Source of the DNA: Draconibacterium sp.
GTDB taxonomy: Bacteria > Bacteroidota > Bacteroidia > Bacteroidales > Prolixibacteraceae
Direction: 5' to 3'
Length of the DNA stretch: 17,969 nt
Assembly (NCBI GenBank): GCA_027011835.1
Contig: JALUZN010000461.1
Coordinates: forward strand, 1-17,969
The translations under genes were made by a program, and so were the position numbers. The number at the start of each line of letters is the position of its first letter. The first letter of the stretch is position 1. The notes below the pieces were generated by a model. The model was not told the DNA's origin. It saw nothing but the letters and a program-made list of their open reading frames with translations, and searched no databases. Positions 6,409 through 14,631 of the stretch are shown one piece after another.

Positions 6409-9400
6409 CTACTCGTTCCAAACCGGCAACCTACCGGGAGTCCACGGTGCACCAATTCTATTGAGTTCAGATTCAAGAGCCGGAATATCGGTTTTAACAA
6501 TTCGTTTCAGCACATTCAATACCGGAGGAAACTCCTCTTTTAAAATTTCGTAATTCTCTTTTTCAGTTGAAGTAATTCCACTTGTTGAACCCATATGTGT
6601 GTACGAAATAATTCCCATTCTGTTGTTTAACGGAACAGGCTCAGGCGGAATCTCTTCGGCACTGGCTTTTGCCTTCGAACCATTCATTTTAAAATTCAAT
6701 TCATCTAACTCTTTACTTAATGCGCGCGCTTTGTCCATTAATTTCTGACTTGCACCGGGTGTTGCATAAATGGCCTTTTTAATACTTTCAACTTTCGACG
6801 TTGTTTCGCCAATCAATCGCTGTGTTCCGGCCATGGCAACCGCCAGTTTACCCACTTTTTTTGCAAACTCAACATTCTCGTTGTAGTCTTCGGCAGGCAG
6901 AGTTGTATTATTAAGTTTTTTGCAGGTAAATTCAACCGGGTCAACCAGATTTGTGAGTTCGCCTTCGTGCCACATTTGCAAGCCCACTTTATATTTTCCG
7001 GGCATCACTAAAATACCGCTTCCCAAATTCGATGTAGGATTAAAACTGCCGCTAACACTTGATGTCATCGAGTAGCGTAAGTTCCAGGTTATCCGACTCA
7101 TTCCTTTCGAAGGCGCTGCTTTTATCTGTTTTATAACGTTGTCGCCGGCATCGTAGATAGTAAAAATAAGGTGTGGTTTTTCCTCTTTTTTCTCCAGTTC
7201 CAGCTCGCGCCAGGTAGGTTGAGGAATGGGTTTTCCCTCCTTAAAAAGCTTTTTCTCATTCTCTTTTCGCAGCTGTTTTTTTGTTTTTGGCACCTCTTTT
7301 AAATAGTAGGTAAATGTTGCTCCAAACTTCGGATTTGGTGCAGTATAATAGGTGCTTCCCTGGTTACTTCGTCCTCCGGTTTGAATATACATCAGTGCAT
7401 CTTTTATTTTAAAGATGTGTGCCTTTTCGTTAGCCATTTCGTGCGAGATTTCGCGTAACGGACTGTAGTTATCGAGAATATAAAACCCGCGCCCAAAAGT
7501 AGCAATTACCAAATCGCTCTCGCGCTCCTGAATAGCAATGTCGCGAACGGGAATAGTTGGTAATCCCGATTTTAGCTGAACCCAGTTTTCGCCGTTATCG
7601 ATAGTGAAAAAGATGCCAAATTCTGTTCCAACAAAAAGCAACTCGGGCCTGATAAAATCCTGAGTAATTGTATAAACAGTTCCGTTCTGCGGAAGATTTC
7701 CGCTGATTGAGACCCAGGTTTTTCCTTTGTCGGTACTCTTATAAACGTAAGGTTTAAAGTCGTCGCGTTTCAAATTATCGAACGTTGCATATACTATATT
7801 TTCATCGAAACGGTCGGTATAAATATCGCTAACGGTTGTGTATTCAGGTACTCCGGGAAACGATTTTACCTGTGTCCAGTCGCCGCCATCGTTTTCGGTA
7901 ACCGAAATTACGCCGTCGTCGGTTCCGGCATACAACAGCCCCTCTTTTACTTTCGACTCGTCGAGTGCAACAATGGTTCCCCACAACGATGTGGAAACAT
8001 CTTTTCGAACGGCATCGGCAGGCCAGTATTTTCCCATTACCGGAAAACTGTTTCGGTCGACCTGTGCTGTTAAATCGTCGCTAATTACCTGCCACGTGTT
8101 ACCGCGGTCGTTGCTTTTAAAAACCTTGTTGGCTGCCACATACAAGCGCGATGCTTTGTGCGGGCTAATAATAATGGGCGTATTCCAATTCCATTTATAG
8201 GTTAGCTCGCCTTTGCGTTCGCGTGGTTTAATGTTAATTCGTTCGCCGCTTTTTTTATCGTAGCGCGACATATTCCCATATTGATATTCGGTATACACAA
8301 TGTCAGGATTTTCGGGGTCGACCGCTGCCCAAAAACCATCGCCTCCCAATGTAACAAACCAGTCGTCGTTTATAATTCCGCTACGGCGTATAGTTTGCGA
8401 CGGGCCACCCATCGAGTTATTATCTTGTGTACCTCCGTAAACATTGTAAAACGGCTCGGCATTATCGACAGCCACACGATAAAATTGCGTTACCGGGAAA
8501 TTCTCTTTAAAGTCGAAATTTGCACCGCCGTCCCAACTTTCGTAAATACCACCATCGCAGCCAATTAAAAAATGTTTTGTGTCTGTTTTATCAATCCAGA
8601 TTGCGTGGTCGTCGACGTGACGTTTATTGTTGCCAATATTTTTCCAGGTTTTTCCCCCGTCAATGGTGTATTTCGAAATGGTTTCGGTAGAATAAACTTT
8701 ATCGACGTTTAACGGGTCGCAAACAATTTCGTTATAATACTGGCCACTGGCGTGATAACTACTCATTTTGTTCCAGCTCTCGCCTTTGTCGGTCGAGCGA
8801 TAAAAACCACTTGCATTGCCGGCTGCTTCAACAATAAGATAGACTACATTGGGGTCTACCGGCGAAACGGCAATTCCCATACCGCCTTTATCAACTCCGG
8901 GTAGTCCCTTATTTATTTTACGCCAGTTTTCGCCACCATCGGTCGATTTATATACCGAAGTTTCGGGGCCGCCACCAATTTTTGTAAACGAAGTGCGCCG
9001 GCGTTGCTCCGATGTTGCATACATAATATCGGGATTTGACGGGTCGATTATAACATTATTTACTCCTGTATTTTCACTTATTTCCAAAACTTTTTCCCAG
9101 GTTTTTCCGCCGTCGGTGGTTTTATACAGCCCGCGTTCGTTGCCCGGCCCCCACGCCGAACCTTCGGCAGCAACAAATACGATGTCGGAATTTCGGGGGT
9201 CGATAACTATTCCGCCAATTTGCCGGCTCTCTTTCAATCCCATATTTTTAAACGACTTTCCGCCATCGAGACTTTTATAAACGCCATCGCCGTAACCCAA
9301 CGCCCGCTGGTGATTATTTTCACCCGTTCCTACCCAAACAATATTCGGGTTGTTGGGGTCGAGTTCCACTACCCCAATTGAATATGCACCATACGAATCG

Positions 9401-9681
9401 AAAATTGGTTTCCAGGTAGTTCCGTTATTTTGAGTTTTCCAAACTCCGCCGCTGGCTACTCCCACGTAATATTCCGACGGGTTTTTCGGATTGACGGCAA
9501 AGTCGGCAATACGACCACTTGCCCAGGCCGGGCCAATACTACGCCATTTTAAAGCACTTACCAAACCACTGGTGATAATTGTATCGCCTTTTGCTTTGGC
9601 ATCTTTTTCTTCTCTCTTTTTTGCAAATGTTACCGAGGTTGCTAAAACCATTACTAACATCAGCATTGCAAACTTCTTCAT
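6409..9681 (-). CDS. Exported BNR/Asp-box repeat (VPS10/sortilin-like beta-propeller) protein
   Basis: A 1090-residue protein with a clear Sec signal peptide (about 1-20, cleavage near VTFA), hence exported. From about residue 80 to 715 it carries some eleven Asp-box motifs of the S-x-D-x-G-x-x-W type, such as SLDGGKSF, TTDGGKTW, STDGGENW, STDKGESW, TIDGGKTW, SNDRGNTW, STDKGKTW and TIDNGENW, typical of multi-bladed beta-propellers like sortilin/VPS10 and xyloglucanase-type proteins. The remaining 370 residues hold a beta-rich segment and a helical stretch. Such proteins are often annotated as glycosyl hydrolases, but I see no catalytic residues that prove activity; a binding or protein-processing role is equally possible. 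There is no T9SS sorting domain and no lipobox, so it is likely periplasmic. It lies 84 bases upstream of the radical SAM reading frame region on the same strand, but with its own promoter-like motif. Confidence 0.88.
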   Translation of the reverse strand: MKKFAMLMLVMVLATSVTFAKKREEKDAKAKGDTIITSGLVSALKWRSIGPAWASGRIADFAVNPKNPSEYYVGVASGGVWKTQNNGTTWKPIFDSYGAYSIGVVELDPNNPNIVWVGTGENNHQRALGYGDGVYKSLDGGKSFKNMGLKESRQIGGIVIDPRNSDIVFVAAEGSAWGPGNERGLYKTTDGGKTWEKVLEISENTGVNNVIIDPSNPDIMYATSEQRRRTSFTKIGGGPETSVYKSTDGGENWRKINKGLPGVDKGGMGIAVSPVDPNVVYLIVEAAGNASGFYRSTDKGESWNKMSSYHASGQYYNEIVCDPLNVDKVYSTETISKYTIDGGKTWKNIGNNKRHVDDHAIWIDKTDTKHFLIGCDGGIYESWDGGANFDFKENFPVTQFYRVAVDNAEPFYNVYGGTQDNNSMGGPSQTIRRSGIINDDWFVTLGGDGFWAAVDPENPDIVYTEYQYGNMSRYDKKSGERINIKPRERKGELTYKWNWNTPIIISPHKASRLYVAANKVFKSNDRGNTWQVISDDLTAQVDRNSFPVMGKYWPADAVRKDVSTSLWGTIVALDESKVKEGLLYAGTDDGVISVTENDGGDWTQVKSFPGVPEYTTVSDIYTDRFDENIVYATFDNLKRDDFKPYVYKSTDKGKTWVSISGNLPQNGTVYTITQDFIRPELLFVGTEFGIFFTIDNGENWVQLKSGLPTIPVRDIAIQERESDLVIATFGRGFYILDNYSPLREISHEMANEKAHIFKIKDALMYIQTGGRSNQGSTYYTAPNPKFGATFTYYLKEVPKTKKQLRKENEKKLFKEGKPIPQPTWRELELEKKEEKPHLIFTIYDAGDNVIKQIKAAPSKGMSRITWNLRYSMTSSVSGSFNPTSNLGSGILVMPGKYKVGLQMWHEGELTNLVDPVEFTCKKLNNTTLPAEDYNENVEFAKKVGKLAVAMAGTQRLIGETTSKVESIKKAIYATPGASQKLMDKARALSKELDELNFKMNGSKAKASAEEIPPEPVPLNNRMGIISYTHMGSTSGITSTEKENYEILKEEFPPVLNVLKRIVKTDIPALESELNRIGAPWTPGRLPVWNE

Positions 9682-9709
9682 AAATCTATTTTTTCTTTTT
9701 TATTGAATT

Positions 9710-9717
9710 CAAAAGTA
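9710..9717 (-). promoter_or_regulatory. Probable -7 promoter element of BNR protein gene
   Basis: The minus-strand sequence TACTTTTG matches TAnnTTTG exactly and ends 28 bases before the ATG at 9681. A TTG exists about 24 bases further upstream, slightly farther than the usual 19-21. Confidence 0.4.
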
Positions 9718-9855
9718 CGTTGAAATTGAGGTTGAAAAGTACAAAATAAATAGATTGACAAACAAGACAATTATCAGTATAACTTTTATCGGTACTATTT
9801 TGCATTCTTTTCAATACGAAATTTTCCCAAAAGCAAAATTGAGTATATTTGAAAA

Positions 9856-10608
9856 ATGAAATTTATTGGAATAATACCTGCACGATTTGAATCGACACGC
9901 TTTCCGGGAAAGCCATTGGCAATGCTTGGCGATAAGCCAATGATTCAATGGGTTTTTGAAAATGCGTCGAAAGCATTGGAGAATGTTTGGGTGGCTACCG
10001 ACGACAACCGGATTTTTACTGCAGTACAAAAATTTGGCGGCAATGCAATAAAAACCCTTGCTACACACCAAAGTGGCACCGACCGTTGTGCCGAAGCAGC
10101 AGAAAAACTTTCCGGGAAAATTGATTTTGATGTGGTAGTGAACATTCAAGGCGATGAACCTTTTATTCAACCTCGGCAAATTGAACTTCTGAAATTATGT
10201 TTCGAAAACACAACCGATATTGCAACGTTGGTAAAAAAAATAGAAACCCACGAGGAACTTTTTAATCCGAACCGGCCAAAAGTTGTACGCAACAACCAAC
10301 TGAATGCACTCTATTTTAGTCGTTCGCCTATTCCGTATTTCAGAGGTGAAGATGAGAACGACTGGCATAATAAAAGAGATTATTGGGCACACATTGGATT
10401 GTATGCCTACAAAGCCGATGTTTTGCAAAAAATAACGAAACTACCGCAAGGGAAACTTGAATTGGCCGAATCGCTGGAGCAGTTGCGATGGCTCGAAAAC
10501 GGATACACAATAATGACTGCAGAAACAGACACGCAAAGTTTGGGAATAGACACTCCCGAAGATTTAGAAAATGCGCTGCAACTTTTGCGTAAAAATTCTG
10601 TCTTTTAA
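9856..10608 (+). CDS. kdsB: 3-deoxy-manno-octulosonate cytidylyltransferase (CMP-Kdo synthetase)
   Basis: A 250-residue cytoplasmic enzyme of usual KdsB length. It makes CMP-Kdo from CTP and Kdo, the activated sugar used for the LPS inner core. Diagnostic motifs are the nucleotide-binding N-terminus IIPARFESTRFPGKPL (6-21), SGTDRCAEAAE, NIQGDEPFI, YFSRSPIPY, HIGLYAY and the C-terminal SLEQLRWLENG. The ATG at 9856 puts the IPAR motif in the standard place. It is divergent from the BNR gene. TATATTTG at 9844-9851 looks like a -7 element but lies too close to the ATG to be convincing; TATTTTGC near 9796 is an alternative. The T9SS mini-protein starts 48 bases after its stop. Confidence 0.97.
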   Translation: MKFIGIIPARFESTRFPGKPLAMLGDKPMIQWVFENASKALENVWVATDDNRIFTAVQKFGGNAIKTLATHQSGTDRCAEAAEKLSGKIDFDVVVNIQGDEPFIQPRQIELLKLCFENTTDIATLVKKIETHEELFNPNRPKVVRNNQLNALYFSRSPIPYFRGEDENDWHNKRDYWAHIGLYAYKADVLQKITKLPQGKLELAESLEQLRWLENGYTIMTAETDTQSLGIDTPEDLENALQLLRKNSVF

Positions 10609-10656
10609 AAAAAGGCATATTTTTTGTATTGAATATGCACCAAGAAACAGAATGCT

Positions 10657-11022
10657 ATGAAACAAATTATACTAATTATTATAACCACATTTTTATCAAT
10701 CGCTGGCTTCTCGCAAAGCGAAGGTGCAATTTATGCAAAACAAAACAGTGCTATTCATAAAAAAACAGCAGAAGTGCTTCAGGTAAATATTTATCCGAAT
10801 CCGTGTAAAAACAGTAAAGTAAATGTGGAATTTAAATCGCACCAAATTTCCGAAATTCAGTTAATAAATATTGCAGGAAAAACAGTGTTGAGAAAAACAT
10901 ATAATTCTTTAGGAATGAAAAAAGAGCTCCGTTTAGACAACATTCAAAACGGAATATATCTATTTAAAATTACCTCCACTGACAACAAAGTTGTGGTTAA
11001 AAAATTTATCGTCTCAAAATAA
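10657..11022 (+). CDS. Mini-protein consisting mainly of a T9SS type A sorting domain
   Basis: A 121-residue protein. Residues 1-19/20 (MKQIILIIITTFLSIAGFSQ) are a Sec signal peptide. Residues about 42-121 form a T9SS type A C-terminal sorting domain: the YPNPCKN entry motif, a beta-sandwich with IQLINIAGKTV, and the end GIYLFKITSTDNKVVVKKFIVSK. The part left as passenger after removal of both is only about 20 residues and shows no fold. It should be exported to the periplasm and recognised by the type IX system, delivering almost nothing to the surface. It may be a remnant of a larger surface protein or a real small secreted peptide. A hairpin GCATATT/AATATGC (10615-10638) precedes it. The gene for a second T9SS substrate begins 66 bases downstream. 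Confidence 0.85.
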   Translation: MKQIILIIITTFLSIAGFSQSEGAIYAKQNSAIHKKTAEVLQVNIYPNPCKNSKVNVEFKSHQISEIQLINIAGKTVLRKTYNSLGMKKELRLDNIQNGIYLFKITSTDNKVVVKKFIVSK

Positions 11023-11088
11023 ATTTTTGAGTAAATACTAAACTCAATCTATTTTCTTACTTTCGCCCTCATCATTTTAAACAATAAT

Positions 11089-13320
11089 ATGTTACGACAA
11101 ATTATCGCTATTCTAATTGTGTTGGTTGCAACAAATACTTTTGCACAACAAAACATATCCGATGTTCGACAACTCAGGGAAGGAGAAACTGCAACTTTTT
11201 CAGGTATAATTACAAACGGGAATGAGCTGGGAGCAATTCGGTACATTCAGGATACCACGGGCGGACTTGCTATTTACGATTCGAAATTGAGCGATGTAAA
11301 ACGAGGCGACTCGATTACTGTTACTGGCGAAGTTTCTATTTACAATAACCTTTTCGAGATAAAAAATGTGTCGTCGTTAACAGTCAATTCTTCCGGGAAT
11401 CAACTCCCCACACCAAAAGTTTTAACCATTAACCAAATTGGCGAGACGTACGAGGGGCAGTTAATTCGAATAAACAATATTGAATTTGAGAATGTAAACG
11501 GAACATTCTCGGGAAATAAAAATTATACATTTACCGATGGAACAAACTCGGGAGTAATTCGAATTAGTTCCAGCTCGCCAATTGTGGGGCAGGGAATTCC
11601 TACCGGGAAAATAAGTGTTATCGCCATCTGCTCACAATACTCGTACACGGAAAACGACACACAAAACGGGTATCAGCTAATCCCCCGAAAAATGGAAGAT
11701 TTTGTTTCGGGAAGTGCAATAAATATTACCTCACCAATTACAGTAAGTTCAATTTCGAGAACTGGTTTTACATTAACCTGGAGTACTGATGCCGATGGAA
11801 GCTCGGAAGTTATTTACGGAACTAACAGTGCCTCCGAAAGTTGGACAGATTTTACTTCGGGAAGTACAAATGCAATGGGAAATTTGCATCAGGTAACCCT
11901 TTCGGGGCTCGACCCGGCAACAATAGTTTATGCCAAAGTTTTTTCGGTTTCGGGCAGCGACACCGCTTTTTCGTCGGTGGGCGTTTATTGCACGCAGTCG
12001 AACTCTACCGGCGAAATAAAAGCCTATTTCAACACACAGGTTAACACCAACCTGGCAACCGAAAAAGAGGCTAAAAATATTGGGAATGCAATGGAAGATA
12101 CACTAATTGCATACATTAACCGGGCCCAGGAAACCATCGACTTTTGTATTTACAACATTAACAACAGTGGATTGAGCAATGTAAGCGAAGCTTTAAACTC
12201 GGCTCACAACCGCGGTGTAAGAGTGCGTTTTATCACTTCGGGAAGCACCTCGCACAGTGGAGTTGACGATTTGATTAATGCCATTCCGGTTGTTGAAAGT
12301 CCTGTTTTTCAGAATTCAGGAATTATGCACAACAAATTTGTAATTTTCGACGCACAATCAACCAACGCTGTACAACCCTGGGTTTGGTCGGGTTCAACAA
12401 ATTTAACCTACGACCAAATTGAATCTGATGCAAACAATATGGTTTTTATTCAAGACCAGTCGCTGGCAAAAGCATACGAAATAGAATTTGAAGAGATGTG
12501 GGGAGGCCCTGACGACCTGCCAAACTCAGGAGAGTCACGATTTGGAGCTGAAAAAACCGATAATACACCTCACGAGTTTCAGGTAGGAAATAGTAGAGTT
12601 GAACTCTATTTTAGCCCTTCCGACGGAACAAATCAGAAAATTATAAGTGCCATAAATAGTGCCGACAACGATTTAAATGTTGAAACAATGGTTATTACAC
12701 GTTCCGACATTGCCAATGCAATAAGTGCGGCAAAATCGAGAGGTGTTGAAGTGCAGGTTTTAACAAACAGTAAAAACGATAATGCTGAATTTGTAAATAC
12801 AATTTTATCGTCGGCTTTACCAGCCGGTAAATTTATTTTTAATAATAGGGCAAAAGCAACTTTGCATCATAAACTAGCCGTTGTCGATGCCAATTTTGCT
12901 GCATCCGACCCGCAGGTAATTACCGGCAGCCACAACTGGAGCAACTCGGCAAACAATAAAAACGACGAGAATACTTTAATTATTCACAATGCAAACATTG
13001 CCAACCAATATTTTCAGCAATTTGGATACCGGTTTGCCGAAAATGGCGGTGATTTAACAGTTTCGGCAAAAAACATTACAATTGAGAATATAAAAGTTTA
13101 CCCAAATCCAACCCTCGGAAAAGTGGTTATTTCTTCGCAAAAACCAATGGCAAGAATTGTTTTATTCTCTTCGAATGGAGTAATGATTGAGGATATACAT
13201 TTGAAAAACAGGAGAGAATATCAAATTAACTTGTCAAACAATAGTCCGGGATTTTATCTCTTAAACGTTTATTCTGGCGATAACTCTTTTAATTCGTATA
13301 AAATTGTAAAACAGAAATAA
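11089..13320 (+). CDS. Secreted OB-fold/Fn3/phospholipase-D-like protein with T9SS sorting domain
   Basis: A 743-residue protein with a signal peptide (1-20, MLRQIIAILIVLVATNTFAQ). Residues about 21-200 look like OB-fold domains (DUF5689/YhcR-type, with IRYIQDTTGGLAIYD and RGDSITVTGEV). Residues about 205-305 look like a fibronectin type III domain. Residues about 305-660 form a two-lobed PLD fold with HKD motifs H414-N-K416-x4-D421 followed by SGSTN, and H593-x-K595-x4-D600 followed by GSHNWS. Residues about 668-743 are a T9SS type A sorting domain (VYPNPTLGKV, then GFYLLNV). Both active-site histidines are present, so it is probably a phosphodiesterase. The OB-plus-PLD pairing favours an extracellular nuclease over a lipase, which is inference. 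It probably ends up on the cell surface or outside. Confidence 0.9.
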   Translation: MLRQIIAILIVLVATNTFAQQNISDVRQLREGETATFSGIITNGNELGAIRYIQDTTGGLAIYDSKLSDVKRGDSITVTGEVSIYNNLFEIKNVSSLTVNSSGNQLPTPKVLTINQIGETYEGQLIRINNIEFENVNGTFSGNKNYTFTDGTNSGVIRISSSSPIVGQGIPTGKISVIAICSQYSYTENDTQNGYQLIPRKMEDFVSGSAINITSPITVSSISRTGFTLTWSTDADGSSEVIYGTNSASESWTDFTSGSTNAMGNLHQVTLSGLDPATIVYAKVFSVSGSDTAFSSVGVYCTQSNSTGEIKAYFNTQVNTNLATEKEAKNIGNAMEDTLIAYINRAQETIDFCIYNINNSGLSNVSEALNSAHNRGVRVRFITSGSTSHSGVDDLINAIPVVESPVFQNSGIMHNKFVIFDAQSTNAVQPWVWSGSTNLTYDQIESDANNMVFIQDQSLAKAYEIEFEEMWGGPDDLPNSGESRFGAEKTDNTPHEFQVGNSRVELYFSPSDGTNQKIISAINSADNDLNVETMVITRSDIANAISAAKSRGVEVQVLTNSKNDNAEFVNTILSSALPAGKFIFNNRAKATLHHKLAVVDANFAASDPQVITGSHNWSNSANNKNDENTLIIHNANIANQYFQQFGYRFAENGGDLTVSAKNITIENIKVYPNPTLGKVVISSQKPMARIVLFSSNGVMIEDIHLKNRREYQINLSNNSPGFYLLNVYSGDNSFNSYKIVKQK

Positions 13321-13357
13321 AGCACTATCGTTTTATTCAACAAATGAAATTTATTTA

Positions 13358-13600
13358 GGGTCTGCTGAAAAACGATTAAACACGTGTCATACAGTCAGAT
13401 ACCCTTTTTGATACTTTTAAAAGTGCAAGCTTTTTGTCTTGTTATATTAAAAATGCTTGCATTTATTTATTCTATGTTTCGAATATTTTAACAACTCAGC
13501 TGTACGCCATATTTGTACCTTGTTCAGTTTGAAGTATTTATATACATCTGCACTTCACAAAGTCCAAATCTGACGCACATCTGAGCTTTTCAGCAGACCC
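13358..13600. mobile_element. MITE-like element, 243 bp, with TATTTA target duplication
   Basis: The terminal inverted repeats are 14-base perfect: GGGTCTGCTGAAAA (13358-13371) and TTTTCAGCAGACCC (13587-13600). Both sides are flanked by TATTTA (13352-13357 and 13601-13606), a 6-base direct repeat (a 4-base ATTT duplication with one-base longer termini is also possible). The inside has no substantial ORF but holds a hairpin around TGCAAGC (13424-13430) and GCTTGCA (13455-13461). It fills most of the 375-base gap between the PLD gene and DUF1080 gene. The parent IS is not in the window; I cannot assign the family with confidence. Confidence 0.8.
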
Positions 13601-13638
13601 TATTTAAAAGAGATTGATGCCGGATTTGGGTTAAATAT

Positions 13639-13674
13639 AAAAAGCCGGATAGAAATTAATCTACCCGGCTTTTT
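13639..13674 (-). terminator. Intrinsic terminator of DUF1080 gene
   Basis: AAAAAGCCGG pairs with CCGGCTTTTT, with a further inner pairing TAG/CTA and an 8-base loop. On the minus strand it follows the DUF1080 stop by about 20 bases and ends in a T-run. It is symmetric and could also stop plus-strand transcription from the PLD gene. Confidence 0.85.
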
Positions 13675-13695
13675 AAGGTTATTTGAAGATTTAAG

Positions 13696-14439
13696 CTATT
13701 CTGCTAAAATTTTAATATTTCTAAACCACACATCGTTTCCGTGGTCTTGCAATGCAATAACACCCGATTTTGCAACATTTGCCCAATCGGGATTCAGCTT
13801 TGGAAATTTAGAGTTGGCAACCATTTTTTTCCAATCGTCGGTCCATAAATGGTATTCCAAAACTGTTTCGCCGTTTTGCCGGTGCCACACACTTCCCTGA
13901 TACACTTCAATTTCAATACTGTTCCACTCGCCAGCCGGTTTTGCATTTTGAGGAACTGCCGGAATCAGATCGTACAACGACCCAGCCATGCGGTTTCCAT
14001 CTTTCCCGGCTCGCGCATCGGGATGTCTTTCGTTGTCGAGAATCTGCATTTCGGGAGCCGTTTTATAAATTGGCCATCCTTTTACCTCTCTTCCAAGGTA
14101 GAAAATACCGGAGTTTCCACCTTTCGAAATTTTCCAATCTAATTTTAACCTGAAGTTCGAGAATTTTTTATCGTATAAAATGTCTCCGCCGTCTTTTGCT
14201 CCAGCTTCGCCTTCGCCCGACCCTTTACAGTGAAGTGTTCCGTCAACAACTTCCCATCCTTTGGGAAAATCGGGACGGTTGTTTCCTCGCCAACCAGTGG
14301 TAGTTGTACCGTCGAATAACAGAACCCATCCTTCGGCTTTCTCTTTTTTTGTTAACTGGTTTGGACCAACTTTTTCGTTCGAGCACGAAATTGCAAGCAC
14401 AAAAACACTTGCAAGTAAGAGTGAAAATAATTTTCTCAT
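13696..14439 (-). CDS. DUF1080 lipoprotein (3-keto-disaccharide hydrolase family)
   Basis: A 247-residue protein with a lipoprotein signal peptide: MRKLFSLLLASVFVLAISC, lipobox AIS-C19. It should be anchored to a membrane facing the periplasm. The body is a concanavalin-like DUF1080 domain (about 35-247) with family blocks GWVLLFDGTTTTGWRG, GGNSGIFYLGRE, PEMQILDNERHPDA, AGEWNSIEIEV and the end VIALQDHGNDVWFRNIKI. Some members have been shown to hydrolyse 3-keto-glycosides, so a role in carbohydrate breakdown is plausible but not specific here. It lacks the usual dehydrogenase or SusC/D partners next to it, standing as a single gene with its own terminator and divergent from pfkA. Confidence 0.92.
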   Translation of the reverse strand: MRKLFSLLLASVFVLAISCSNEKVGPNQLTKKEKAEGWVLLFDGTTTTGWRGNNRPDFPKGWEVVDGTLHCKGSGEGEAGAKDGGDILYDKKFSNFRLKLDWKISKGGNSGIFYLGREVKGWPIYKTAPEMQILDNERHPDARAGKDGNRMAGSLYDLIPAVPQNAKPAGEWNSIEIEVYQGSVWHRQNGETVLEYHLWTDDWKKMVANSKFPKLNPDWANVAKSGVIALQDHGNDVWFRNIKILAE

Positions 14440-14631
14440 TGTTATAATTTTTATCGATTCAAATTTTTTAAATGAACATCAACGAAATTACAAAAAATGT
14501 TAAAGTATTTTTTACAATTTGAAGAAAATATATTGAATTTCAGAAAAACAGTTTTTTTTGACCCTGAATTCAGATTAAAATTAAAACTTCTTTTGTAAAT
14601 TCGATTTTTTAATAGAAAAACAAAATCAGGT

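Noticed and set aside
7838..9280. Plus-strand frames inside the BNR gene
   Set aside because: They are antisense to repeated Asp-box coding sequence, and their apparent openness follows from that gene's codon pattern.
13424..13461. Hairpin around GCAAGC inside the MITE as a stand-alone terminator or small RNA
   Set aside because: It is fully explained as internal structure of the mobile element.
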